Assembly (NCBI GenBank): GCA_016210825.1 | Contig: JACQTM010000361.1 | Coordinates: forward strand, 1 to 6,525 | Length of the DNA: 6,525 nt | Origin: Hyphomicrobiales bacterium | Lineage (GTDB): Bacteria > Pseudomonadota > Alphaproteobacteria > Rhizobiales > Xanthobacteraceae | Reading direction: 5' to 3' | The notes under the pieces: model-generated | Databases searched by the model: none | Seen by the model: only the letters and a program-made list of their open reading frames with translations | Told to the model about the DNA's origin: nothing | Made by a program: the position numbers and the translations under genes | Shown: piece by piece, positions 1-6,525 of the stretch | Layout of the letters: the number at the start of each line of letters is the position of its first letter | Numbering within the stretch: position 1 is the stretch's first letter

Positions 1-173
1 AGATAGGTGAGTACGGCCCCGCCGACGCGAATCAGGAACACGTTGCCGGCCGCGCGCCGCGCCAGCGCGTGATCGTCGCTACCGATCAGCAATCGCCGCG
101 CGCGCGCCATACGATCGGCGAGATTGGCAATGAGCGAAATGCGCGCCGCCCGCTGCGATCCAATGAAGGTCAC
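1..173 (-). CDS. Partial N-terminus of a probable oligosaccharide flippase-like membrane protein
   Basis: The frame is open from a GTG at 173 to the left edge, giving 57 codons of the N-terminus; the rest lies outside the window. The GTG is preceded by GGAG at 180-183 with six bases between, which fixes the start better than the alternative upstream TTG codons in the same open frame. The peptide begins VTFIGSQRAARISL. A basic, alanine-rich stretch of about 40 residues follows, then NVFLIRVGGAVLTYL, which looks like the first half of a membrane helix. A cytoplasmic basic leader followed by such a helix is typical of Wzx/MATE-like lipopolysaccharide or polysaccharide flippases of Bradyrhizobium relatives, which move lipid-linked sugars across the inner membrane. 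That family call comes from recall of similar N-termini and is tentative; the reading frame is more secure. It could be another multi-pass membrane protein. Confidence 0.5.
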   Translation of the reverse strand, partial: MTFIGSQRAARISLIANLADRMARARRLLIGSDDHALARRAAGNVFLIRVGGAVLTY

Positions 174-179
174 GATTAT

Positions 180-183
180 CTCC
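180..183 (-). promoter_or_regulatory. Ribosome binding site for the partial left-edge gene
   Basis: GGAG on the minus strand lies six bases upstream of the GTG at 173. It matches the anti-Shine-Dalgarno core and supports GTG over the upstream in-frame TTG codons. Confidence 0.5.
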
Positions 184-270
184 ACGCAGGCAAATTCGCC
201 GCGAAAATCCAACGTCGGGCGTAGCAAGGATTCGTTAAGATTGGGTTGGGCGACGCCGGGACACGGGCGT

Positions 271-1167
271 TTAAGCTGGAACTGGCGTCGCGATGTCTAA
301 TTCCGACAAGGTTTCCCCGACAAACCGGCGCTGCTCCGCTGTCAATGCCGCCTGCGGTGGGATCGGATCTCCGACCGCGTAACCCTGATATTGCAACCCG
401 GCCTTGATGCAGGCGGCGAGGTTGAAGCGTGCGAAGGCTTCGTTCAAGCGCCAGAGCTTGCGCTGGAGTTCGAGAGCCTCGGGCCAACGCTGTGCCTTGC
501 ACAATTCATATAGCCGTACACTTTGGCGCGGAATGATGCAGGCCGGACCCGCCATCCAGCCGACGCCGCCGATCAGCATGACCGCGGCCGGTATATGCGC
601 CGAGGCAGAAAAGATGCGCAGGCGATTGCCGCAGCGGTTCATAATCGAGAGCAGGCGGCCGGTATTGGTGGAAGCATCCTTGATGTAGCGGATACGCGGG
701 TGCTCGGCGAGGCGCGCGATCACGTCGAGGGTAAGATCGCTGCGTTGAAATTGCGGATTGGTGTAGAGCACAACTGGTATATCAACGGCGTCGGCGATGG
801 CGCGGAAATAAATCTCGATCTGCGCGTCCGGTACCGGAAAATAGGCTTCGAGGATGGCAAGGATACCGTCGGCGCCGAACCGCTGATAGGTCCTTGCTTG
901 CTCGACAGCGTCCGCCGTTGTCGTCGAGGCGACGCCTGCGACCACCGGCACGCGTTTACTCGCGGCTTCGATTGTCGCCTGCACGACGGCCGTTCGTTGG
1001 TCGCGGTTGAGATAGGCAAACTCGCCGGTCGAGCCGAGTGGGGTGAGGCCATGCACACCGGCGGTGATGAGGTCGGCGGCGAGACGGCCGAGCACATCGC
1101 TTGCGATCCGGCCCGAGGCATCGACCGGCGAGACGAGATAGGGAAAGACGCCATGAAAAGGTGTCAT
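271..1167 (-). CDS. Dihydrodipicolinate synthase (DapA) superfamily aldolase/lyase, substrate unknown
   Basis: The product is a 298-residue TIM-barrel protein of normal length for the DapA/NAL superfamily: class I aldolases that form a Schiff base with a keto acid, usually pyruvate, in the cytoplasm. The visible motifs are GSTGE at residues 45-49 (the GxxGE carboxylate-binding loop), YTNP at 135-138 with the catalytic tyrosine 135, and IKDAS with the Schiff-base lysine 163. Spacing matches the family (Tyr133 and Lys161 in E. coli DapA). The residue at the place of DapA Arg138, which binds aspartate semialdehyde, is Phe140, although Arg142 is close by. This argues against a true lysine-pathway DapA and for a paralogue acting on another aldehyde or keto acid. 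The start is ATG with only a weak purine-rich region upstream, but the N-terminus MTPFHGVFPYLVSP fits the family. It lies 138 bases beyond the DUF924 gene and may or may not share its transcript. Confidence 0.88.
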   Translation of the reverse strand: MTPFHGVFPYLVSPVDASGRIASDVLGRLAADLITAGVHGLTPLGSTGEFAYLNRDQRTAVVQATIEAASKRVPVVAGVASTTTADAVEQARTYQRFGADGILAILEAYFPVPDAQIEIYFRAIADAVDIPVVLYTNPQFQRSDLTLDVIARLAEHPRIRYIKDASTNTGRLLSIMNRCGNRLRIFSASAHIPAAVMLIGGVGWMAGPACIIPRQSVRLYELCKAQRWPEALELQRKLWRLNEAFARFNLAACIKAGLQYQGYAVGDPIPPQAALTAEQRRFVGETLSELDIATPVPA

Positions 1168-1192
1168 CGAATTCGCACCATTTCAAACTCGT

Positions 1193-1234
1193 CACCCCTC
1201 GAGGCTCGCCTTTCAGGCTCGCACCTCAGGATGG
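1193..1234. repeat. Degenerate intergenic palindromic repeat, Bradyrhizobium-type
   Basis: This lies in the 138-base gap between the aldolase and DUF924 genes. GAGG (1201-1204) can pair with CCTC (1224-1227). Inside this, GCCT-TTC-AGGC (1208-1218) forms a perfect small hairpin, and AGGCTCGC-like segments occur twice as a short direct repeat. The right arm CCTCAGGATGG and the central GAGGCTCGCCTT match, from memory, a palindrome scattered between genes in Bradyrhizobium and Rhodopseudomonas genomes. The left arm (CACCCCTCGAGG) has drifted from the form that would pair fully with the right arm. Only one copy is in the window, so the dispersed nature is recalled knowledge and not seen here. It might act in RNA as a weak terminator or stabilising hairpin, but it lacks a T-run. 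Confidence 0.55.
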
Positions 1235-1305
1235 CGGAGACAGATTATCTAGAATACCCGCAATGTGTCGGATGGAAACACGATCGTGGGACACGTGACG
1301 GCGGC

Positions 1306-1845
1306 TTACCCCGCAAACCCGCCAGTATCGAGAAAAACCTGTTCTTCGGGCGCCATTTCGCGGCCGAGAACCTTATTGCGGTGAGGGAAGCGGCCGAAGC
1401 GGCGGATGATATCGGCGTGAATCTCGGCCCACTTTAGCGCGTCCGCGTCGCCGGTGGCGCGATTAAGCGCGATGCAGCGCTCCTGATCGGCGAGATTCTC
1501 GGAGTGTTCGAAAGGCAGATAAAAGAATGCACGTAGCGATTTCGGCACCGTCGCGTCGAATCCGCGCGCGATGGCACGGTCTGCAACGGCACGCGCCAGC
1601 GCGTCCGTGGCAAATGCGCGCGCATCATCGCGGAACATGTTGCGCGGCAATTGATCGAGAACAATGACCAAGGCAAGCGCGCCTTCGGCCGTTGCTTCCC
1701 ACGCGGAAAACTCGCCACGCGCCGCCGCTTCGTGGGCGGCAAGGAAACGCGCACGAATATCGGCATCGAATGCTAAGTCTTTCTTGAACCATTTGTCCGG
1801 TCCGGCATCGCGCCAGAACGCCAGCACGTCATCCGGCGCCGTCAC
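1306..1845 (-). CDS. DUF924 (COG3803) family protein
   Basis: The product is a 179-residue protein that matches the DUF924 family over its full length. Family signatures are DDVLAFWRDAGPDKWFKKD near the N-terminus, LVIVLDQLPRNMFRDDARAF at about residues 59-78, FFYLPFEHSE at about 106-115, and RRFGRFPHRNKVLGRE followed by the closing GGFAG. The family is all-helical, is described as TPR-like, and has no established biochemical role; no enzymatic motif can be named. It has no signal peptide and is probably cytoplasmic. The start is a GTG whose last two bases form part of the stop codon of the acyl-CoA synthetase gene (GTGA, 4-base overlap), so translation is probably coupled to that gene. The first residues TAPDDVLAFW agree with the usual start of the family. 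It may serve alongside lipid activation, but that is only suggested by position. Confidence 0.9.
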   Translation of the reverse strand: MTAPDDVLAFWRDAGPDKWFKKDLAFDADIRARFLAAHEAAARGEFSAWEATAEGALALVIVLDQLPRNMFRDDARAFATDALARAVADRAIARGFDATVPKSLRAFFYLPFEHSENLADQERCIALNRATGDADALKWAEIHADIIRRFGRFPHRNKVLGREMAPEEQVFLDTGGFAG

Positions 1846-3641
1846 AAACGTACCTTGCCGCCGACGATCCGGTCATGAAGCGGCTTGTCGAGTGGAACGA
1901 ATGCTTGGTTTTGCGGGTCGTTGAAATAGATCGGATCGGTGATTTGACCCGGATCGAAACCCTGGTGCGCCAGACTGAGCTTCTTCTGTTTGAATGTCGA
2001 AGTGACCTCGATATCGCTGCTGATGCGAAGAAATAGCGGCCGCGCATAATCGGGCAGATGGGTGACGAGATGCGTGCGCAGACCCAGCAGATCGCATTCG
2101 CCGGCGCAGACCACCGCGGCCATGCCGGCGCGGCCGTCATGTCCCGGAATGTTGACGCCATAGACATTGACGTCGTTAATCCCGGGAAACCGGTTGATGC
2201 TTTCGGCGACTTCGGACGTTGAGACGTTCTCGCCTTTCCAGCGGAACGTGTCACCGATGCGATCGACAAAATAGAAATACCCCTGCTTGTCCTGCCGCAT
2301 GAGATCGCCGGTGCGGAACCAGGAATCGCCTTTCTCGAAGACATGACGCAGGATCTTTTTTTCGTCCTCTTCCTTGCGCGCATAGCCTTCGAAGCGGCCG
2401 CCCGGGCGTTCCGGATCATAGACGATTTTGCCGATAGCCTCGCCGACCTCGTCAGGCTTGCAGCGAATACAGAAGCCGTCCGTGCCGCGCACGGGCTGCT
2501 CCTTCTCAACGTCGAAGCGGACCAGCGCGGTTGGAAAGCGGCGTGCGATGTACGACGGCAGGCGGCCGATGGCTCCGGGCTTGCCTTCGAAATTGAACAT
2601 CAGCACGTTGCCCTCCGTCGCCGCATAGAACTCTATGATCTGGGGAATGTGAAATCGCTCCTTGAATTCGTTCCGCACATCCGGACGCAGGCCGTTGCCG
2701 CAGGCAAGGCGCAGCCGATGTTTCGTCTCATGCGGTCGCGGCGGTGTATTGATAAGGTAGCGGCACAGCTCCCCAATATATTGCATGATCGTGCAGTCGT
2801 AGCGCATGACGTCGTCCCAGAACTCGCGCGCGGAAAATTTCTCGCGGATTGCGACCGATCCGCCCTTGACCAGCAGCGCGCCAATGGCCACGAGACCGCC
2901 GGTGGTGTGATACATCGGCAGGCAATCGTACATACGGTCGGACGCGCGCGTGTTCATCACGCCGGCAAAACCAAGACTCGCGAGCATAATCCGGTAGTGG
3001 TTGACATTGGCGGCCTTGGGCATGCCGGTGGTGCCGGAGGTGTAGATGTAAAGCGCGCGATCCTCGATGGTCAGCGCCCGCCGCTCGGACGCCGTCAATG
3101 CATCGCCGGGTAGCGGTTCGATCTCGGTATCGAGGCGGGGAAAATCCGCCGCCGCCGGCCCATGAACCCAAATCCTGGCGTTGACGGAGAGATGCGGCCG
3201 CGCGGTTTCAAATTCCGCGAGCAATCCCGAACCAACCACGATCTGCTTCGGCTGCACGATATTGATGCAATGGGCGAGCGATGGTCCGACAAGATTGGTG
3301 TTAAGCAACGCGACGATACCGCCCACGCGCGTGACACCGAGCCAAATCGCCATGTATTCGGGCCGGTTCGGCATCATCAGACAGATCGTGTCGCCCTTGC
3401 CGATGCCTTGCGCCAGCGCCCAGCGTGCATAGCGGTGGCTGCGCTCGGCAAGCGCGCGATAACTGAAATTCTCACGATCCGACAAGAGCGCTGGGCGCTC
3501 CGCATATCGTTCGGCCAATTCGTCAAAGACGAGCGGAAAAACGCGATCGGGATGCTTCGCGATCGGCGTCGTCATCTTCAGGGAGCGCAAGGCACCCCGA
3601 ATGAAGACCACATCGCCCTTGATTCGCTCGATCAATCCCAT
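1842..3641 (-). CDS. Long-chain acyl-CoA synthetase, FATP/FadD6-like
   Basis: The product is a 599-residue adenylate-forming enzyme that converts fatty acids, ATP and CoA to acyl-CoA, probably at the inner face of the membrane. Residues from ATG 3641: the ATP-binding loop YTSGTTGMPKA at 200-210, FYAATEGN at 338-345, WFRTGDL at 441-447, the hinge segment DRIGDTFRWKGENVSTSEV at 460-478, and TFKQKK with a candidate catalytic lysine at 549-554. The hinge sequence and the TFKQKK ending are typical of the fatty-acid transport protein (FATP/SLC27) branch rather than classic FadD, and suggest long or very long chain substrates. I chose ATG 3641, giving MGLIERIKGD, with GAG seven bases upstream. A TTG at 3653 in frame would add four residues and has no better binding site. 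The gene ends in a 4-base overlap with DUF924 and follows the CobW-type gene after about 100 bases without an evident terminator. No catalytic motif is missing. Confidence 0.93.
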   Translation of the reverse strand: MGLIERIKGDVVFIRGALRSLKMTTPIAKHPDRVFPLVFDELAERYAERPALLSDRENFSYRALAERSHRYARWALAQGIGKGDTICLMMPNRPEYMAIWLGVTRVGGIVALLNTNLVGPSLAHCINIVQPKQIVVGSGLLAEFETARPHLSVNARIWVHGPAAADFPRLDTEIEPLPGDALTASERRALTIEDRALYIYTSGTTGMPKAANVNHYRIMLASLGFAGVMNTRASDRMYDCLPMYHTTGGLVAIGALLVKGGSVAIREKFSAREFWDDVMRYDCTIMQYIGELCRYLINTPPRPHETKHRLRLACGNGLRPDVRNEFKERFHIPQIIEFYAATEGNVLMFNFEGKPGAIGRLPSYIARRFPTALVRFDVEKEQPVRGTDGFCIRCKPDEVGEAIGKIVYDPERPGGRFEGYARKEEDEKKILRHVFEKGDSWFRTGDLMRQDKQGYFYFVDRIGDTFRWKGENVSTSEVAESINRFPGINDVNVYGVNIPGHDGRAGMAAVVCAGECDLLGLRTHLVTHLPDYARPLFLRISSDIEVTSTFKQKKLSLAHQGFDPGQITDPIYFNDPQNQAFVPLDKPLHDRIVGGKVRL

Positions 3642-3739
3642 GGGCGCACTCAAAACCGGCCCGCCAAGCTGGCTGGATGGTCACCGGCTAGCCGCTAACA
3701 TCGAAGAGTCGCACCAGTGTGGCAAGGGCCGCGAACGAG

Positions 3740-4885
3740 CTAGCGGTCGGCGCCGCCGAAGGGCACCAGCGGGTTTTCGAGCATGGCGGCGCGATCCGGC
3801 CGGTCGTTGACGCCGGTGCCGAGGAAAGCATCGAACAATTCACGAATCGTCGCGGGGTCCAAATCGCGAACGATGAAGACAAGGCGAGTCCGCCGGTCAT
3901 CGTCGGGCCAGCGCTCGAGCTGTGCCACGGGATGGAGAATGTGCTGGACGCCGTGAATGACGGCGGGCGTATCCGGGGTTTCCGCGACCTTCACCACGCC
4001 CTTGAACCGCAGCAGGTTCGGCCCGTGCACCGAGCGCAGCAGTTCAAGAAACATGTCGAGCGCGGCGGCCGGGATTGCCGCCTCGGTCGCAAGCGTGAAG
4101 GCACGGATACGATCATCGTGCCGGTTGACGTCGTGACGATGATGGTCGTGGCCATGCACCGCGTCTGCCTCGAAGGCTTCCTCGGCCAGCCAGCGCTTGA
4201 CGTCGGCGGTCTTGTGCTCAGGATTATAGAGGCCGCAATCGAGCAAACACGCGGGAGTGGCCTCGCCCGCCGCGGCGTCGAGAATGAGCGCCGCCGGATT
4301 GAGCGCGCGAAGACGCGCCAGCAGCCGCTGTTTTTGCTCGATCTGTTCCGGCGTCGAAAGCATGTCGGTCTTTGACAGCACGATGCGGTCGGCGACCGCC
4401 GCCTGCTTCACCGCTTCAGCGTGCTGATTTAGCGTGGCATGGCCGTTGATTGCGTCAATCAGCGTCACCACGCCATCGAGCCGGTAGCGCATGACGAGGT
4501 AAGGATGCGCCATGGCGGTTTGCAGGATTGGCGCCGGATCGGCAAGCCCAGTCGTCTCAACGATCACCCGGCGAAAGGCCGCACGGCCATTATCGAGCTT
4601 GCGCAACAACGTCTCCAGCGCATTGACGAGATCGCCGCGCAGCGTGCAGCACAGGCATCCGCTCGCGAGCACGATCATCTCGTCGTCGACATGCTCGACG
4701 AGCAGGTGATCGAGGCCGATATCGCCGAATTCGTTGACGACGATGGCGGTGTCGGCGAGCGCGGGATCCTTGACCAGCCGGTTGAGCAGCGTGGTTTTAC
4801 CGGCGCCGAGAAAACCCGTCAGAATCGTGAATGGAATTGGCGCGATCGGCCCGCGCTGACGGGTTGGCGCACCAGGCTCGTTCAC
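3740..4885 (-). CDS. COG0523/CobW-family GTP-binding metallochaperone
   Basis: This is a 381-residue G3E-family P-loop GTPase. The order is Walker A GFLGAGKT at residues 24-31, NEFGDIGLDH at 51-60, the metal-binding GCLCC at 76-80, ETTGLADPAP at 110-119, the guanine-specificity motif SKTD at 171-174, a histidine-rich linker at 244-256 (HGHDHHRHDVNRH), and a CobW C-terminal domain from about 260 to 355. COG0523 proteins bind zinc or cobalt and are thought to deliver metal to client enzymes in the cytoplasm using GTP; the client is not shown here. The start is a GTG overlapping the carboxypeptidase stop codon by four bases (GTGA), so it is probably coupled to that gene. The Shine-Dalgarno region upstream is weak, which agrees with coupling. 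I saw no zinc-regulator (Zur) site upstream, so a role under normal growth is likelier than a zinc-starvation role. The annotation 'cobalamin biosynthesis' would be over-specific. Confidence 0.93.
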   Translation of the reverse strand: MNEPGAPTRQRGPIAPIPFTILTGFLGAGKTTLLNRLVKDPALADTAIVVNEFGDIGLDHLLVEHVDDEMIVLASGCLCCTLRGDLVNALETLLRKLDNGRAAFRRVIVETTGLADPAPILQTAMAHPYLVMRYRLDGVVTLIDAINGHATLNQHAEAVKQAAVADRIVLSKTDMLSTPEQIEQKQRLLARLRALNPAALILDAAAGEATPACLLDCGLYNPEHKTADVKRWLAEEAFEADAVHGHDHHRHDVNRHDDRIRAFTLATEAAIPAAALDMFLELLRSVHGPNLLRFKGVVKVAETPDTPAVIHGVQHILHPVAQLERWPDDDRRTRLVFIVRDLDPATIRELFDAFLGTGVNDRPDRAAMLENPLVPFGGADR

Positions 4886-6243
4886 CGTTTGCCGCTGGGC
4901 CGTGGCCGCGGGATTGGAACGGCGGCTGGACGCGGCGCTTCAGCGGCTGCAGCCGGAGCCACGAAAGTTGACGGTGTGGTGATCGGTGCATCGCCGACTG
5001 CGGCGAAGGCAGTGGTCGGCAGCTGCTGCGGGGCCGCGGGCGCGGCTTTGGGTGCCGCGGCATTTATGGCGTTTGTGGCAGCGGGCGCGGCTGGAATTGC
5101 GGGTGAGGCGTTGCGCTTCGATTTCGCGGACGTCGTGGCAGGCTGGGCCGGCGAGCTCTTTGCCGGGCCGATATAGACCACGACTGGCTGTGATGAACCG
5201 TTCGATTGGCCGAGCAGCTCGGACATCTTGATGGGTGCGCGAAGGCTCGACAGTGCGACCGATTGCGGCGAACCGGGATCGAACTTGGCATCGATCGGCT
5301 CTTCGTCCTCGGTCTCGGCGGCCGGCCGCTTGCGGTGCTTGCCGCACATCTCGTCGCGTAGATTGGGGGGCGCGGCATTGATGGGAACGAGTTGATTCAC
5401 CGTTCCGAGCGATGGGGTAAGCCATGATAATTGTCCGCCATTGAACCCGTGTTCGAGCAATTGCGCGGTTTTCACCGCGCGTACTCCGGACGAAGGCGCG
5501 CCGAGAACCACGGCGATCAAGCGGCGCCCGTTGCGCGTCGCGCTGGCCACGAGGTTAAAGCCGGACGCGCAGATGAAGCCGGTTTTCATGCCGTCAGCGC
5601 CGGGATAACGGTCGATCAAGGAATTATAGTTGCGCATCACGCGCTTGCCGAGCTGGATTGCCGGGATATGCCAATAGGAATCGTATTCCGGCATCTCCTT
5701 GATCATCGCGCGCGCAAGAATCGCAAGATCGCGCGCCGAAGTCACCTGGTTGTCCGCCGGCAGGCCGTTCGGGTTGACGAAACTCGATTGCGTCATCCCG
5801 AGGCGCTTAGCGTTGCGGTTCATATTGTCGGCGAATTTTTCGATCGAGCCGGAAACGGCTTCGGCGAGCGCCACCGCCATGTCGTTCGCCGATTTCACCA
5901 TCAGCATTTTCAGCGCGTTATCGACGGTGACCTGAGTGCCGGCCTTGAAACCCATTTTTGTCGGCTGTTGCGCCACGGCGTTCTGCGAAACATTGATCAG
6001 CGTATCAATTGCGAGACGCCGTTCCTTGACGGCCCTGAGGGTGACATAAGCGGTCATCATTTTGGTGACGGAAGCGGGATACCACGGATACGTGGCATTC
6101 TCGGCATGCAGCACCTTGCCGGTATCCGCCTCGATGAGCAGTGTGGCTTCCGCCGAGGCACGCGTGGCGGTCGCAAGCAAGGCAACGATGGTGAACGCGA
6201 TCGCCACGGCAGGGACGGCAGTTGGCTTTGGTGTAAACGTCAC
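4882..6243 (-). CDS. D-alanyl-D-alanine carboxypeptidase, peptidase S11 (DacF/DacC-like)
   Basis: This 453-residue exported serine peptidase removes the terminal D-alanine from peptidoglycan stem peptides in the periplasm, limiting cross-linking. An N-terminal hydrophobic segment (residues 8-27) with a likely signal-peptidase site after ASA at 31 precedes the S11 domain, about 32-260. All three penicillin-binding motifs are present: SVTK at 58-61 with nucleophile Ser58, SAN at 118-120 and KTG at 220-222. Beyond about residue 275 there is no recognisable PBP5 C-terminal domain, SPOR domain or terminal amphipathic anchor. Instead there is an acidic/basic patch (about 300-320) and an Ala/Pro-rich tail (about 360-453) ending PRPRPSGKR, probably disordered and possibly binding the cell wall. 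The start is GTG 6243. A stop lies 42 bases upstream in the same frame with no ATG between, and GGA sits nine bases before the GTG. It is the first gene of the leftward run. Confidence 0.95.
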   Translation of the reverse strand: MTFTPKPTAVPAVAIAFTIVALLATATRASAEATLLIEADTGKVLHAENATYPWYPASVTKMMTAYVTLRAVKERRLAIDTLINVSQNAVAQQPTKMGFKAGTQVTVDNALKMLMVKSANDMAVALAEAVSGSIEKFADNMNRNAKRLGMTQSSFVNPNGLPADNQVTSARDLAILARAMIKEMPEYDSYWHIPAIQLGKRVMRNYNSLIDRYPGADGMKTGFICASGFNLVASATRNGRRLIAVVLGAPSSGVRAVKTAQLLEHGFNGGQLSWLTPSLGTVNQLVPINAAPPNLRDEMCGKHRKRPAAETEDEEPIDAKFDPGSPQSVALSSLRAPIKMSELLGQSNGSSQPVVVYIGPAKSSPAQPATTSAKSKRNASPAIPAAPAATNAINAAAPKAAPAAPQQLPTTAFAAVGDAPITTPSTFVAPAAAAEAPRPAAVPIPRPRPSGKR

Positions 6244-6427
6244 TATTTTCGGTCCGATCTCGTCCTGCGGGTCTCGGAACCCTCAGAGGTCCACGTGGCG
6301 ATGGATGGAGCAATCTAAACCGAACATCGGCGGGAAGGTAAATAGGCCAACGAACGTTGTTGATGCCGCCCTAATCGTGTTAATTCCATTATAAAAGCGA
6401 CCAAAATTCGGCAAAGGACATGAATCC
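6244..6427. promoter_or_regulatory. Divergent intergenic region between carboxypeptidase and thiolase genes
   Basis: This 184-base stretch has no convincing gene and must hold promoters for both directions. Toward the carboxypeptidase there are two weak candidates on the minus strand. One is TTTACC at 6337-6342 and TTTAGA at 6314-6319 with a 17-base spacer. The other is a perfect TATAAT at 6388-6393 whose upstream -35 (TTTGCC, 16-base spacer) is poor. Toward the thiolase, the same AT-rich patch reads TATAAA at 6390-6395, with no good -35 at 17 bases. No clear operator or riboswitch was seen. Confidence 0.4.
6413..6418 (+). promoter_or_regulatory. Ribosome binding site for the thiolase gene
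   Basis: AAAGGA lies nine bases before the ATG at 6428. It favours that ATG over the one at 6420, which reads only ATG-AAT-CCA before a stop and is too close to this site. Confidence 0.65.
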
Positions 6428-6525
6428 ATGACCGCTTGTATCGTCGGCTGGGCCCACACCCCGTTCGGTAAGCTTAATGGCGAAAGCGTCGAAAGCCTGA
6501 TCGTACGCGTCGCCGGCGAGGCCCT
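6428..6525 (+). CDS. Partial N-terminus of a thiolase-family acyl-CoA acetyltransferase
   Basis: Only the first 32 codons and part of the next are in the window, beginning MTACIVGWAHTPFGKLNG and continuing ESVESLIVRVAGEAL. The IVG..xTPFGK..G pattern followed by a helix leading to the acyl-binding domain is the usual N-terminus of thiolases, which join or cleave acyl-CoA with CoA in the cytoplasm. The catalytic cysteine, near residue 90 in the family, is beyond the edge, so neither activity nor subtype (degradative, biosynthetic or SCP-x-like) can be decided. The HTPFGK form, lacking the usual arginine of RTPFGK, hints at the SCP-x-like or divergent branch. The gene is transcribed away from the leftward run. 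A functional link with the acyl-CoA synthetase (both handle acyl-CoA) is possible but unproven. Confidence 0.8.
   Translation, partial: MTACIVGWAHTPFGKLNGESVESLIVRVAGEA

Noticed and set aside
253..270. Possible hairpin (ACGCC/GGCGT, 8-base loop) just after the aldolase stop codon on the minus strand
   Set aside because: The stem is only five pairs and no T-run follows, so it is not supportable as an intrinsic terminator.
271..1167. Lysine-biosynthesis gene dapA
   Set aside because: The catalytic residues fit the superfamily, but the arginine that binds aspartate semialdehyde is not at its place and no lysine-pathway gene is near.
1279..1288. Perfect 10-base palindrome CACGATCGTG downstream of the DUF924 gene
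   Set aside because: It is short, only three Ts follow it on the minus strand, and there is no second copy nearby. It could be chance, and neither operator nor terminator can be argued.
3685..3694. Palindrome CGGCTAGCCG in the CobW/acyl-CoA synthetase gap
   Set aside because: It has no loop or T-run for a terminator and no partner site for an operator. The remaining gap sequence shows nothing clear.
4439..5176. Long plus-strand open frame opposite the CobW and carboxypeptidase genes, and similar ones at 523-1437, 2343-3113, 3719-4375 and 5431-6318
   Set aside because: They lie antisense to genes with clear family motifs. Their products resemble no family I know, and long antisense frames are expected in GC-rich coding sequence.
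6420..6431. Tiny upstream frame ATG-AAT-CCA-TGA overlapping the thiolase start
   Set aside because: The only ribosome binding site is one base from this ATG but correctly spaced for the ATG at 6428, so it is unlikely to be translated.

Overview
The window looks like chromosome of a high-GC alphaproteobacterium, most likely Hyphomicrobiales in or near the Bradyrhizobium/Rhodopseudomonas/Xanthobacteraceae group. This rests on the GC-rich third positions, frequent GTG starts, the protein families and their order, and an intergenic palindrome (about 1193-1234) that resembles a repeat I know from Bradyrhizobium-type genomes. The genus is inference, as no rRNA or other marker is present.

From right to left: a thiolase gene starts at 6428 on the + strand and runs off the right edge. 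A divergent intergenic region (6244-6427) separates it from a leftward run of genes on the - strand. These are a D-alanyl-D-alanine carboxypeptidase (4882-6243), a COG0523/CobW-type GTP-binding metallochaperone (3740-4885), a FATP-like long-chain acyl-CoA synthetase (1842-3641), a DUF924 protein (1306-1845) and a DapA-superfamily aldolase/lyase (271-1167). A further gene, apparently the start of an oligosaccharide flippase-like membrane protein, begins at 173 and runs off the left edge.

Two gene pairs overlap by four bases in a GTGA arrangement (carboxypeptidase/CobW and acyl-CoA synthetase/DUF924), which suggests translational coupling. The gap of about 100 bases between CobW and the synthetase has no clear terminator, so 6243 to 1306 may be one transcript. 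The aldolase lies beyond a 138-base gap holding the palindromic repeat, and the flippase-like gene lies beyond a 97-base gap.

Functionally this is mixed housekeeping: peptidoglycan trimming, metal handling, fatty-acid activation, a thiolase that could act on acyl-CoA, a small-molecule aldolase and probable surface polysaccharide export. I found no mobile element, CRISPR array, tRNA, rRNA, toxin-antitoxin or defence gene, and no convincing sign of a new system. The points most worth a second look are the repeat, the missing DapA substrate arginine in the aldolase, the unusual carboxypeptidase tail, and the coupled metallochaperone.
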